Shown here: positions 41,654 to 50,881 of the stretch, piece by piece
Layout: every line of letters begins with the position of its first letter
Position numbering within the stretch: position 1 is the first letter of the stretch
Assembly: GCA_038527485.1 (NCBI GenBank)
Contig: JBCBFT010000019.1
Span: 17,754 to 81,753 of the forward strand
Direction: 5' to 3'
Length of the DNA: 64,000 nt
Source of the DNA: JALEFZ01 sp038527485
GTDB lineage: Bacteria; Bacteroidota; Bacteroidia; J057
Made by a program: the position numbers and the translations under genes
Notes under the pieces: model-generated
What the model was told of the DNA's origin: nothing
What the model saw: only the letters and a program-made list of their open reading frames with translations
Database searches by the model: none

Positions 41654-42958
41654 ATGAGCGAGCGTTATGCGGCATTTTGGTTTCGTAGAGATCTGCGTTT
41701 AGACGACAATCATGGACTTTTCCGTGCATTGACTTCGGGAGATCCTGTGATCCCTGTATTTATTTTCGATCGAAACATCTTGGATGAGTTGCCGCGCCGA
41801 GACGCCCGTGTACAGTTTCTTCATCAGGCTCTGCACGAGATGCAGCAACATCTCGCCCAACTAGGCAGTACCCTCCATGTGGTCTACGGTAAGCCCATGG
41901 AGGTTTGGGATCAACTGATCCAACAGTACCCCATCAACACTGTGTATACCAATCATGACTATGAGCCTTATGCCAAAGCTCGTGACGGAGAGCTGGCAGC
42001 ATTTTTAGAGGGCAAAGGAATCGCATTTCAAACGTTCCAAGATCAAGTTATCTTTGAAAAGGAGTCTGTACTGAGCAATAGCGACAAGCCTTACTCTGTA
42101 TTTACCCCTTACTCCAAGAAATGGCGGGCCCAGCTGACCCCTGATCATTTTAATCCTTATGACAGTGAGGGGCAGCAGGCAAATTATTGGAAGCACGAAG
42201 CAATAGCCATTCCTACGCTAGAGGAGATGGGATTTGAAGAAACCGCTATTTCTTTTCCTTCCAAGGTGCCAGATACCGATATCATCAAGGTATATGAGGA
42301 AAAACGCAATTTTCCTGCTCAAAAAGGCACGACGCATATAGGGATACATCTTCGCTTCGGGACAATCAGCGTTCGTAGGCTAGGCAAAATTGCGCAGGAC
42401 CTGAGTTTTACTTACCTGAACGAGTTAATATGGAGAGAATTTTACATGCAAATTCTGTGGAATTTTCCCCATGTTGCAGAAGGTCCTTTCAGGCCGCAAT
42501 ATGCAGCCATTCCTTGGAGGGACAGTGAGGCGGACTTTGAAAAATGGAAGACAGGTCAGACAGGATACCCGATCGTAGATGCAGGCATGCGTGAGTTGAA
42601 TGAGACGGGGTATATGCACAATCGCGTGCGAATGATCACGGCGAGCTTCCTTACCAAGCATCTTCTGATCAACTGGCAGTGGGGTGAGGCATATTTCGCA
42701 GAAAAATTATTGGATTTTGAGTTGTCTTCCAATAACGGAGGATGGCAATGGGCTTCGGGATCTGGTACGGACGCTGCTCCTTATTTTAGAATCTTTAACC
42801 CAGAGTCACAGATTAAGAAATTCGACCCTCAGATGCGTTATGTGCGGAAATGGGTACCCGAGTATGGAACTCCCGCTTATGCGCGTGAAATGGTAAATCA
42901 CAAGGAAGCGAGAGAGAGATGTTTGACTACTTACAAAAAAGCTTTAGATCAAAGTTAA
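41654..42958 (+). CDS. phr: class I deoxyribodipyrimidine photolyase
   Basis: A 434-residue protein. The N-terminal antenna domain begins with 'YAAFWFRRDLRLDDNHGLFRAL', and the FAD domain has 'LRFGTISVRRL', 'ELIWREFYMQILWNFPHV', 'GYPIVDAGMRELNETGYMHNRVRM' and 'NNGGWQWASGSGTDAAPYFRIFNP', with the tryptophans of the electron-transfer chain. The 'W-REFY' and 'NNGGWQWA' motifs point to a CPD photolyase rather than a plant-type cryptochrome. It would repair UV dimers using blue light, fitting the light-exposed life implied by the rhodopsin. It follows blh by 90 bp. Confidence 0.92.
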   Translation: MSERYAAFWFRRDLRLDDNHGLFRALTSGDPVIPVFIFDRNILDELPRRDARVQFLHQALHEMQQHLAQLGSTLHVVYGKPMEVWDQLIQQYPINTVYTNHDYEPYAKARDGELAAFLEGKGIAFQTFQDQVIFEKESVLSNSDKPYSVFTPYSKKWRAQLTPDHFNPYDSEGQQANYWKHEAIAIPTLEEMGFEETAISFPSKVPDTDIIKVYEEKRNFPAQKGTTHIGIHLRFGTISVRRLGKIAQDLSFTYLNELIWREFYMQILWNFPHVAEGPFRPQYAAIPWRDSEADFEKWKTGQTGYPIVDAGMRELNETGYMHNRVRMITASFLTKHLLINWQWGEAYFAEKLLDFELSSNNGGWQWASGSGTDAAPYFRIFNPESQIKKFDPQMRYVRKWVPEYGTPAYAREMVNHKEARERCLTTYKKALDQS

Positions 42959-42990
42959 AAAAAGTTGATCATTTTCTTAACTTTTTTGTA
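42951..42990 (+). terminator. terminator at the photolyase stop codon
   Basis: AAAAAAAGTT (42957-42966) pairs with AACTTTTTT (42979-42987), the right arm giving the T-run. The hairpin begins inside the stop codon. Confidence 0.65.
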
Positions 42991-43079
42991 TCTAGCGTGT
43001 TACTAAAGAACCGTTCAACATTGAACGTCTGAGAATTGACATTAAGAATTGGTTGTATATTGGTTTCATAATGGTGAGG

Positions 43080-43102
43080 CCCCGCTTAGGCGGGGTTTTT
43101 TG
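43080..43102 (+). terminator. second strong terminator
   Basis: CCCCGC-TTAG-GCGGGG followed by six T residues, 90 bases beyond the first hairpin and just before the next gene. Between the two lies CGTTCAACATTGAACG, a small palindrome. Confidence 0.85.
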
Positions 43103-43125
43103 TTTTTCGGCTCTTTTGTACCTTG

Positions 43126-44655
43126 ATGTCACCCTATGAATTCCCAAACCTCTTCTTCAGCATGCCTTCTTCACGCGGATTTGATATTTCTCTTCGTAGA
43201 CTCGCTAGGCGTACACTCCTGTATCTCGGGCTCCCGCACGCCATTTTCTTCGCGACATGGTTAAAGCTCCCTTTTGCCGTTGTGTTAGGCTTATGTCTGG
43301 TCGGTGGGATCTATCTCGCCATGAAGACCACTCAAAGAATCTCTATTTCTTTCCCAAGTAAATGGAACTATCGCTTTTTGATCCTCGTGTCTCCCTTATT
43401 TGCCTTGGCAATCGGTATAGGGATGGGACAGTGGCTCACACCCCATATGCATTATTTATGGCACAACCATCTCTGGCAGGATTTGGTGAGACTGCCCTGG
43501 CCGATCCGTTATGAGGACGGACAAATGTTGGTGCATCCAGTAGGTTATTTTCTCCCATCAGCCTGGGCGGGGAAGGTGCTGCATCCGATCATTCAGGTCA
43601 TTGTGGAGTTTTGGTGGGGCATCTATGGGATCAGCCTTGTCATTTTGTGGATGGGCGCTACTTTTCCACAGAAAACGTATCGAGCCATTGGGATTTTCAT
43701 GCTCTTTGGTGGAGTAGAAATCATCGGAAGATGGCTTTTGGGGCAGCCTCTATGGGACTTATCTTGGGAACCACTGGCAGAAGGTCAGGTTCCCTCCATG
43801 TTTCTAAGTGTATATGACCGATTTGCTGTCTGGCCAGGGCAAAGTCTAGCAGCCTTTTTCCTCGCTACGCTCCTCTACCACCAATGGAAAGATCGCTTAT
43901 CCCTTGAAATCTGTTTGATGGGATGGGGGATGAGCTTTTTATGGTCATGGTGGGTAGCATTGGGGGCGCTTCCCCTACTGATTTTTGTAGTTTGGCACAC
44001 AGCCACACACAAATGGTCCCTTTGGGCAGTAGGCATTGTCTCTTGCATATTGGGAATAGTCATGATGGCTTTTGCATGGCCACAAATTCAAAACCTGCCT
44101 ACAGCTCCCATATCTTATTTTCAGGTTGCGCTTTGGCTTATGCTGCTGCTGCTACTGCCCGTTCAGCTTTTGATCCTGCACAAAATCCAACTAAAAGAGA
44201 ATATATGGTGGATCAGAATGATCGGGATTGTGCCCGCAGCAGGTCTTTTGCTAACCAGCGCCGTAGGGTTAAATATAGAAATTGTCATCGCCTTGGGAGC
44301 CGTGCCTTTCTTTTTATTGACCTATGAGATCGTGGACGCCTTGCTTTCTATCCAACAATCTAAGATGTGGCTTCAGGTATGCCTAAATGTACTTGTTTTG
44401 ATGGGGATGGTGGTTCCTGCTTATCATTTATACAGACAGATTCACTTGACGAGATATCCTCACCTACAAGTGTATGATCCCAATCCCCTCTTTTCCCTGG
44501 ATTTGTCCCAGATTCCCGTGATATACATAATCAAAGATTTACCTCCAGATATGGATCGCAGTCCTTATTATTTGGCCCCTCCTCAAGGAATTTTCTCCGA
44601 ACTACTTGCAAAAGACCTCCCTGCTCGTAAAAAAATGGATTCAGAGAAACCATAG
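43126..44655 (+). CDS. polytopic membrane protein of unknown function
   Basis: A 509-residue protein with about twelve hydrophobic helices, beginning with an unremarkable 'MSPYEFPNLFFSMPSSRGFDISLRRLARR' leader and ending in a soluble tail ('RSPYYLAPPQGIFSELLAKDLPARKKMDSEKP'). Helix-rich stretches contain many Trp and Leu but no transport signature I recognise. Start ATG 43126 directly follows a TTG in the same frame. It precedes rpiA by 50 bp. Confidence 0.75.
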   Translation: MSPYEFPNLFFSMPSSRGFDISLRRLARRTLLYLGLPHAIFFATWLKLPFAVVLGLCLVGGIYLAMKTTQRISISFPSKWNYRFLILVSPLFALAIGIGMGQWLTPHMHYLWHNHLWQDLVRLPWPIRYEDGQMLVHPVGYFLPSAWAGKVLHPIIQVIVEFWWGIYGISLVILWMGATFPQKTYRAIGIFMLFGGVEIIGRWLLGQPLWDLSWEPLAEGQVPSMFLSVYDRFAVWPGQSLAAFFLATLLYHQWKDRLSLEICLMGWGMSFLWSWWVALGALPLLIFVVWHTATHKWSLWAVGIVSCILGIVMMAFAWPQIQNLPTAPISYFQVALWLMLLLLLPVQLLILHKIQLKENIWWIRMIGIVPAAGLLLTSAVGLNIEIVIALGAVPFFLLTYEIVDALLSIQQSKMWLQVCLNVLVLMGMVVPAYHLYRQIHLTRYPHLQVYDPNPLFSLDLSQIPVIYIIKDLPPDMDRSPYYLAPPQGIFSELLAKDLPARKKMDSEKP

Positions 44656-44705
44656 CCTGATTCTAAAAGTTTATCTGATTAACTTGCCGTTCTAATGATT
44701 AGCGA

Positions 44706-45377
44706 ATGCATCCAGGGAAAAAAGCTGCTGGCGAATATGCCGCTTCCTTTGTAGAGTCAGGAATGAAGGTGGGATTGGGAACAGGTTCGACCGCCTATTA
44801 TGCCATTAAAAAGTTGGGGGAACGCGTACGCGGAGGCCTTGTCATCACGGGTTATCCGACCTCTCGCGCGACAGAAGCACTAGCAAGAGAAGAAGGAATC
44901 CCCCTAGGAGACCTGACGAAGGTAGACCGTCTGGACGTGACCATTGACGGAGCGGATGAGTTTGACCCTCAGTTAGACTTGATCAAAGGAGGAGGTGGTG
45001 CGCTATTTAGAGAAAAAGTTGTGGCTTCCCTTTCAGATACTTTCTTGGTTGTTGTAGATGAGGCCAAAAAGGTAGATACGCTAGGAGCTTTTGCGCTGCC
45101 TGTGGAGGTGGTTCCCTTCGCTTGGGAGATTACACAAAGAAGAATCGAGGCATTGGGGGTCCGCACGACGCTGAGGCAATCGGATAATCAGCCCTTTGTG
45201 ACTGATAATGCCAACTACATACTCGATTGTCATTTTGGTACCATCGAGCATCCTGCCAGGCTCCATGCTACGCTCATTGATCTGATTGGGGTTGTCGAGA
45301 CAGGCTTATTTATCCAAATGGCGGATAAAGTGATGGTAGGATATCAAAATGGAGAGATAGAAGAAATTGTGAAATGA
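44706..45377 (+). CDS. rpiA: ribose-5-phosphate isomerase A
   Basis: A 223-residue cytosolic enzyme of the pentose phosphate pathway. 'VGLGTGSTAYYAIKKLGERV' binds phosphate, 'VTIDGADEFDPQLDLIKGGGGALFREKVVA' carries Asp81, Asp84, Lys94 and the catalytic Glu103. It interconverts ribose-5-phosphate and ribulose-5-phosphate. Its stop overlaps the start of the next gene by four bases (ATGA), indicating coupled translation. Confidence 0.95.
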   Translation: MHPGKKAAGEYAASFVESGMKVGLGTGSTAYYAIKKLGERVRGGLVITGYPTSRATEALAREEGIPLGDLTKVDRLDVTIDGADEFDPQLDLIKGGGGALFREKVVASLSDTFLVVVDEAKKVDTLGAFALPVEVVPFAWEITQRRIEALGVRTTLRQSDNQPFVTDNANYILDCHFGTIEHPARLHATLIDLIGVVETGLFIQMADKVMVGYQNGEIEEIVK

Positions 45378-46384
45378 GGGCAATAATAGACAGCGATATA
45401 CAGGAGGCCGCCAGGTATTTGAGGGAAGGCGAAGTTATTGCGATTCCTACAGAGACTGTATATGGATTGGCGGGTAATGCCTTGGATACACAAGCAGTCA
45501 GTAGAATTTTTGAAGTAAAAAATCGTCCTACCTTCAACCCATTGATCGTACACAGTCATGGATTAGAAGGGATTCGGAAATTTGTGTCTCAGCTCCCTAA
45601 GCAAATGGAGGATCTTGCGGACGCATTTTGGCCAGGCCCCCTCACGCTCTTGCTCCCCAAGGATGAGATCATTCCTGACCTTGTCACCGCTCAAAACGAC
45701 AGAGTAGCTGTCCGTGTGCCCCAGCATCCTTTGACCTTGGAACTGCTCGCTTCGCTAGACTTTCCACTGGCAGCTCCTAGTGCCAATCCTTTTGGATACA
45801 TCAGTCCTACCACTGCGGAGCATGTGATGCAGCAACTGGGGGTGAAAATACCTTATATTCTGGATGGAGGATCTGCGCAGGTCGGGGTAGAGTCCACCAT
45901 CATAGGATGGGAGAAGGACCATAGCTTTCAGGTCTACAGGCTAGGCGGACTCTCGGTAGAGCAGATAGAGGAGGTCTTGGGGCCGGTCGCTCCTAGAAGT
46001 ACGTCTTCAGGCTCAGTAAAGGCCAGTGGTATGCTTAAGAGTCATTATGCACCAGGGGCAGATCTTTTTTTGGGACATATAGAGCGTCTTTGGGAAGAAA
46101 AGGGAGGCGCGCTTACAGCGGTTCTGAATTATCGCCACCAGCGCCCTCACATCCCGTTTGACCAGCAGTATGTCCTCACCCCTTCTGGCAACATGAAAGA
46201 GGCTGCACAGCGGTTGTTTGCCTTGATGCGGGAGATCGATGGGCAGGACTACGATACGATCCTGACAGAGCATGTGCCCAATGTGGGACTGGGACGCGCC
46301 ATCAATGATCGATTAGAAAAGGCACAAGCCCAATTCAAAGGAAGCCTCTACAAAGAAGAAGCTTCCTCTGAAATTGTGGATTAA
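45374..46384 (+). CDS. threonylcarbamoyl-AMP synthase (Sua5 type)
   Basis: A 336-residue protein with an N-terminal YrdC domain (residues ~1-200: 'EVIAIPTETVYGLAGNALD', 'KNRPTFNPLIVH', 'WPGPLTLLLP', 'AAPSANPFGYISPTTAEHV') and a C-terminal Sua5 domain after the linker 'VKASGMLKSHYAPGADLFLG'. It makes threonylcarbamoyl-AMP from threonine, bicarbonate and ATP for the universal t6A37 tRNA modification. Operon with rpiA through a 4-base overlap. It ends 11 bases before a convergent gene. Confidence 0.93.
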   Translation: MRAIIDSDIQEAARYLREGEVIAIPTETVYGLAGNALDTQAVSRIFEVKNRPTFNPLIVHSHGLEGIRKFVSQLPKQMEDLADAFWPGPLTLLLPKDEIIPDLVTAQNDRVAVRVPQHPLTLELLASLDFPLAAPSANPFGYISPTTAEHVMQQLGVKIPYILDGGSAQVGVESTIIGWEKDHSFQVYRLGGLSVEQIEEVLGPVAPRSTSSGSVKASGMLKSHYAPGADLFLGHIERLWEEKGGALTAVLNYRHQRPHIPFDQQYVLTPSGNMKEAAQRLFALMREIDGQDYDTILTEHVPNVGLGRAINDRLEKAQAQFKGSLYKEEASSEIVD

Positions 46385-46394
46385 AGGCTTGGCT

Positions 46395-47066
46395 TTACTG
46401 CATCTTTACTTTAGGAAAAGTCTCTATAGGATAAAAGGTGATCTCGACGCGGGAATCCTTCTTTTCTTTCTCCGTCTTCCAAATTTTTCCTTCTGCTTGT
46501 TTCATTTTCAAGAAATCCCTCAAAGCTTGTGGCGATTCAAAGTCTACGACATTGTCTACAGAAATGGCATCCTCTTCAGATGTCGAGTGCTTGCTCTTGG
46601 GAGAAATTTTAGGTAGGCCCTCAAACACATTGTCTGGCAAAGCAAACAAACTGAGACTCTTGACAGCTTTATCCAAACTCGTTTGGGCAGAATCTACTTC
46701 GAATATCATGTACATGGAGGTTTTTGACTTGATTTTGTCTTCTATAGAGGGATAGGAGAAATAGACGTAGTCGCCGATTCGTGCAAATTGAGCATCTACT
46801 ACCAACTGATCCCAATAGCCTTTTTCCTCTACAGGTAGAAGTGTCTGAATCGCATAAGCACCTGTTTGAGGGATATAATCAATGTCTACGAACTGTGGAC
46901 TAAGGCTCGAACCATCTTGAGAAGTAATCACCGCTACATATTTGCCTTCCCAGTTATTCCCATAAATATTTTCTGCGGGGAGTGGGACGTTGGTGTATGT
47001 ACAGCTCGACAAAAGTATCAGAGCCGCTAGGCCTGTGAAAAGGGATAAAAAAATGGACTTTTTCAT
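46395..47066 (-). CDS. lipoprotein of unknown function
   Basis: A 223-residue protein with lipoprotein signal (lipobox LSSC, Cys at residue 22). The mature part is mixed alpha/beta: 'WEGKYVAVITSQDGSS', 'YWDQLVVDAQFARIGDYVYFSYPS' and a long charged C-terminal helix region (FLKMKQAEGKIWKTEKEKKDS). No family recognised. Monocistronic, convergent with the Sua5 gene. Confidence 0.72.
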   Translation of the reverse strand: MKKSIFLSLFTGLAALILLSSCTYTNVPLPAENIYGNNWEGKYVAVITSQDGSSLSPQFVDIDYIPQTGAYAIQTLLPVEEKGYWDQLVVDAQFARIGDYVYFSYPSIEDKIKSKTSMYMIFEVDSAQTSLDKAVKSLSLFALPDNVFEGLPKISPKSKHSTSEEDAISVDNVVDFESPQALRDFLKMKQAEGKIWKTEKEKKDSRVEITFYPIETFPKVKMQ

Positions 47067-47345
47067 AAGCTTGAATATTAAATGATAGATAGGGGTATTT
47101 AATTAGATATGTAGACGGAAGGAGGTAGCAGCGTGTTTTAGAGGCTGTAAGGAGGCTTTTTAAGGGTAGAGATTAGCCGATTATTCGCTAGAAATGATCG
47201 ATTAAATGGAATAAGTGGGAACTGCGTCATCTCCTGGCAACTTTGCCTATGGCGTTTTTACTCGAAAAGATTAGTTTCGTCAATAAATTTACAACTCTCT
47301 GACCCTTTTAGGGGTTAGGATGCAGTACATGAACCAAACTACCCA

Positions 47346-49715
47346 ATGAAGCAAGCTGTATACTTATTCCTCATTTTGTTAAGTACGATGGGAGGACTCT
47401 GGGCGCAAAGTTCCGCCCAGTTACGTGGCCGTGTAGTCAGTGAGGATGGAGAACCTCTGGTAGGGGCCCGTGTCTGGATCCCTGAGCTGAAAGTGGGAGG
47501 ATATACCAATGATAAGGGAATCTACAGTATCAGTAGAGGGATTAGCCCAGGAGAATACGATGTGTCTGCTACCTATTTTGGCTATGATACCCTGACTAAA
47601 GAGGTGTTTTTTCAGTCCAATACCACGACAGTTACAGTAGGATTTGCCCTGAAACTGAGAGAGGTGTATACAGATGCTGTCGAGATTACCTCAGAGAGAA
47701 AGACGGGGGAAATTGATAAAACAAAGGTAGACATTGGCATTACTTCTATTACGCCCAAAGAAATTAATCTGATACCTTCTTTGGGTTCTGCTGACCTTGC
47801 CCAGTTCCTACAAGTCCTTCCGGGGGTTGTATTTACAGGGGATCAAGGGGGACAGCTATATATACGGGGAGGGACACCTATCCAAAACATGGTGCTGCTG
47901 GATGACATGGTGATTTATAGTCCGTTTCACTCGATTGGATTGTTTAGTGTCTTCGACCCTGACTATATCCGAAGTGTAGATGTATACTCTGCTGCTTTTC
48001 CAGGTCAGTACGGAGGGAGAATCTCATCTGTGATTGACATCAAAAGTAAAAATGGGAGCATGAAGCAGTTCAAAGCCAAGGGGAATGTTTCTCCTTTTTC
48101 GGCTGGGGCACTGTTGGAAGGACCATTGGCCAAAGGAAAAAATGTAGGAAGTGGGTTAAGCTATTTGATCTCCGCTCGAAATAACTTCATCGACGCGACT
48201 TCACCTACGGTCTATCCTTATGTGAATGATTCGGTAGGCTTGCCTTACAATTTCCTAGATATTTACGGGAAACTCACGGCAACAGATGGGGTAAATGAAG
48301 CCAACGTATTTGGGTTCCGCCACACCGACAATGTCAATTTTGGTTTTCCTGCAGATATCGGTTGGGAAGCTCTGGGCTTTGGGGCTAATTTTCAACTCTT
48401 GCCTTCTACCGCCGGGGCGATCATCTCAGGTGGATTGGCCTATTCTGACTACCAGACACAGCTGACGGATGTCGACAGCGAGTTTCCTCGAGCCAGCCAG
48501 ATTACAGGCTTCAATGGTAACCTGAAAGTAGGGTACATCATGAACTCGGTCAATGAGTTCAACTTTGGGTTGAATTTCCTCGGCTTTACGACGGATTATG
48601 TATTCACCAACTCTTTCGGCTTGCAGTCTGAGCAGGAGGCAAGTAATACAGAAGCAGCCATTCACTTCAGATACAAGCAAGTCATTCAAGAAGCCAATGG
48701 CGACAAGAAGCCTTTTCAGCGTGCGGTGATCGAGCCTAGCTTGCACATGCACTTTTATAACAACCAGAACTTTTTCTCTTTTGAGCCACGTCTTCGCGCC
48801 AAGCTAAACTTTCCTGGTCTATCCCTGAACCTCGGCTGGGGCTTATATTCTCAAAACCTGCTAGCAGCAGTTTCCGATCGTGATGTAGTCAACCTCTTCC
48901 AAGGCTTTCTGTCAGCTCCTGAGGACTTGGCCTTCCGTGTCAACAACAATACACTGCAAACAGCTTCTCATTACCTAGCGGGCGTCGAGGCTCAAGTCAT
49001 CCCTGGTGTCACCACCACGGTAGAGGGCTGGCTGAAGAGCTTCACACAGCTGACGAACATCAACCGCGAGAAGCTATTTCCTACAGATCCCAACTTCATT
49101 ACAGAGACGGGCCTAGCGTATGGATTGGACTTCATCGTCAAGTATCAGACGCGGAGCACCTATCTTTATTTGAATTATGGATTGGCACGTGTGACACGTA
49201 CCGATCGTCTGGGACCTGATCAGACCCCACGTACCTATGCACCCGTTTTTGATAGAAGACATACTGTGAACCTTGTAGCCGCTTACAACTTAGGTCGTTT
49301 TTCTGCGACAGATGATGACAATCGGAAGGTGCGCCCGAAGTTTTCGGAATCTCCATGGGAATTCAGCTTGCGTTGGGGCTTGGGATCTGGCTTTCCCTTT
49401 ACGCAGACACAAGGATACTTTGAAAAGCTGGACTTCCAAGACAATGGAGGACAGACAGATATTACGACACAGAATGGACAGTTGGGCATCTTGCTGAGCG
49501 ATGAGCTGAACGGCGGGCGCCTACCTTATTATCACCGTCTGGACCTCTCAGTGAAGCGTCGTTGGGTCTTCGCCAATAAGGTCTTATTAGAAGTAGTTGG
49601 TTCTGCCATCAATACATACAACCGCCAAAATATCTTTTACTTCGATCGTGTGCGATTCGAGGCTGTGTATCAGTTGCCAGTCGTGCCGAGTCTAGGGGTG
49701 ACGGTGAAGTATTAG
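47346..49715 (+). CDS. TonB-dependent receptor with N-terminal carboxypeptidase-like domain
   Basis: A 789-residue outer membrane receptor: signal peptide (residues 1-20), carboxypeptidase-regulatory-like beta-sandwich (~23-110, 'LRGRVVSEDGEPLVGARVWI'), plug domain (~130-230, 'LAQFLQVLPGVVFTGDQGGQLYIRGG' and 'DDMVIYSPFHSIGLFSVF'), then the 22-stranded barrel to the terminal 'LPVVPSLGVTVKY'. No SusD-like partner adjoins it, so a siderophore, vitamin or peptide cargo is as likely as a glycan. A bidirectional terminator follows. The substrate is not readable. Confidence 0.92.
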   Translation: MKQAVYLFLILLSTMGGLWAQSSAQLRGRVVSEDGEPLVGARVWIPELKVGGYTNDKGIYSISRGISPGEYDVSATYFGYDTLTKEVFFQSNTTTVTVGFALKLREVYTDAVEITSERKTGEIDKTKVDIGITSITPKEINLIPSLGSADLAQFLQVLPGVVFTGDQGGQLYIRGGTPIQNMVLLDDMVIYSPFHSIGLFSVFDPDYIRSVDVYSAAFPGQYGGRISSVIDIKSKNGSMKQFKAKGNVSPFSAGALLEGPLAKGKNVGSGLSYLISARNNFIDATSPTVYPYVNDSVGLPYNFLDIYGKLTATDGVNEANVFGFRHTDNVNFGFPADIGWEALGFGANFQLLPSTAGAIISGGLAYSDYQTQLTDVDSEFPRASQITGFNGNLKVGYIMNSVNEFNFGLNFLGFTTDYVFTNSFGLQSEQEASNTEAAIHFRYKQVIQEANGDKKPFQRAVIEPSLHMHFYNNQNFFSFEPRLRAKLNFPGLSLNLGWGLYSQNLLAAVSDRDVVNLFQGFLSAPEDLAFRVNNNTLQTASHYLAGVEAQVIPGVTTTVEGWLKSFTQLTNINREKLFPTDPNFITETGLAYGLDFIVKYQTRSTYLYLNYGLARVTRTDRLGPDQTPRTYAPVFDRRHTVNLVAAYNLGRFSATDDDNRKVRPKFSESPWEFSLRWGLGSGFPFTQTQGYFEKLDFQDNGGQTDITTQNGQLGILLSDELNGGRLPYYHRLDLSVKRRWVFANKVLLEVVGSAINTYNRQNIFYFDRVRFEAVYQLPVVPSLGVTVKY

Positions 49716-49740
49716 GAGGAGGTTTAGGCTAAAAATATAA

Positions 49741-49772
49741 AAGTCAGCCTTGTGATAGAGGCTGACTTTTTT
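49741..49772. terminator. bidirectional terminator between the TonB receptor and lgt
   Basis: AAGTCAGCCT (49741-49750) and its complement (49759-49768) with loop TGTGATAG, flanked by A-rich and T-rich runs, serve both convergent genes. Confidence 0.85.
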
Positions 49773-49840
49773 ATCTCATCAAGAAGAAGTGTTATTCAAA
49801 AATTTATTGTTGAGCGAAAGCATGAACTTCTCGTGGGGAT

Positions 49841-50743
49841 TTAAGATTTCTTCCGCGCTTTTCGTTTTCTTTCCGCTCGATTCTCCTTCTTTACTTTTAC
49901 CTCTACAGGTGGCCAGGGGTTGACGCCCTTCGTGTAGGCGAAGTACAAGAACCCCATTCCCAAAAGTACACAAGGAATACTCAACCACTGTCCTGTCGAG
50001 AGCTCCGCGACACTTGCAAGGGAGCTTTCAAAGCCTCCTTGACTCGTTTTGAAATACTCCATGATGAATCTTGCGCTAAATACAAGCGTCATGAACCAAC
50101 CCACAAGCTCTCCTCTACGATTGCGTGCCTGTGTACGCCAGTAGAGAAACATTAAGAAGGCGAATATCAGGAGATAGGCAAACGCTTCATAGAGCTGTAC
50201 AGGATGGCGTGGGAGCGGAGGATTTTCTAGGTCTGTACGCAGAGCAAAAATGACGGACCAAGGAAGCTCAGGATCTGCCAGCTTTCCTACAATTTCAGAA
50301 TTGGTGAAATTTCCCAAGCGTATCAATGCCGCACCTAGTGCCACAGGAACGACGACCCGATCCGAGATCCAAATGATCGACCGTTTGGTGACGTAGCGAG
50401 AGTACAAGTACAAAGCCAAGGTAATCCCTAGTAAGGCCCCATGACTCGCTAGTCCTCCCTGCCATATCATCGGAATCTCCCATAAGTGCTGAGAGTAGTA
50501 GGGCCAATCATAGAAAAATACATGTCCGAGTCTTGCACCAAGAATGGTTCCTCCTAGCATAAAGAGGAAGCCCTTTTCTAGCCAATCTTCAGGTATGCCC
50601 TCTTTTTTGAACATAGCCTGCGCAATGTAGATCCCAAAAAAGAAGCCACTCGCAAATAAGGGCCCGTACCAGCGAATGGGGCGCCCCAAGATGGTGACAA
50701 TTTCGGGATCTAAATCCCAGATGATAGCAGCTAAAAAGTCCAT
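49841..50743 (-). CDS. lgt: prolipoprotein diacylglyceryl transferase
   Basis: A 300-residue inner-membrane enzyme with seven hydrophobic helices. The Lgt signature 'ALIRLGNFTNSEIVGK' and the 'PRHPVQLYEAFAYL' loop with conserved His and Tyr are present. It transfers diacylglycerol from phosphatidylglycerol to the lipobox cysteine of prolipoproteins; several such proteins are encoded in this window (RidA lipoprotein, glycosidase, 46.4-kb lipoprotein). The C-terminal basic tail (RAERKRKARKKS) is normal for the family. Confidence 0.95.
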   Translation of the reverse strand: MDFLAAIIWDLDPEIVTILGRPIRWYGPLFASGFFFGIYIAQAMFKKEGIPEDWLEKGFLFMLGGTILGARLGHVFFYDWPYYSQHLWEIPMIWQGGLASHGALLGITLALYLYSRYVTKRSIIWISDRVVVPVALGAALIRLGNFTNSEIVGKLADPELPWSVIFALRTDLENPPLPRHPVQLYEAFAYLLIFAFLMFLYWRTQARNRRGELVGWFMTLVFSARFIMEYFKTSQGGFESSLASVAELSTGQWLSIPCVLLGMGFLYFAYTKGVNPWPPVEVKVKKENRAERKRKARKKS

Positions 50744-50881
50744 GTACAGTATTTATCGTAAAGTAGAGCAAATGGATGGATGCGTTGTATCACAATACTA
50801 CAGGGGTAAAAATAGCTTAATTTTTTGATAAGCGTAAATCTACATTGGCAAGCTATGGGATAATGTTTTATAAATCCGACA

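Noticed and set aside
43020..43080. Possible extra promoter and short transcript between the two terminators
   Set aside because: The -7 match (TATATTGG) is poor and the transcript would be less than 30 bases before the terminator.
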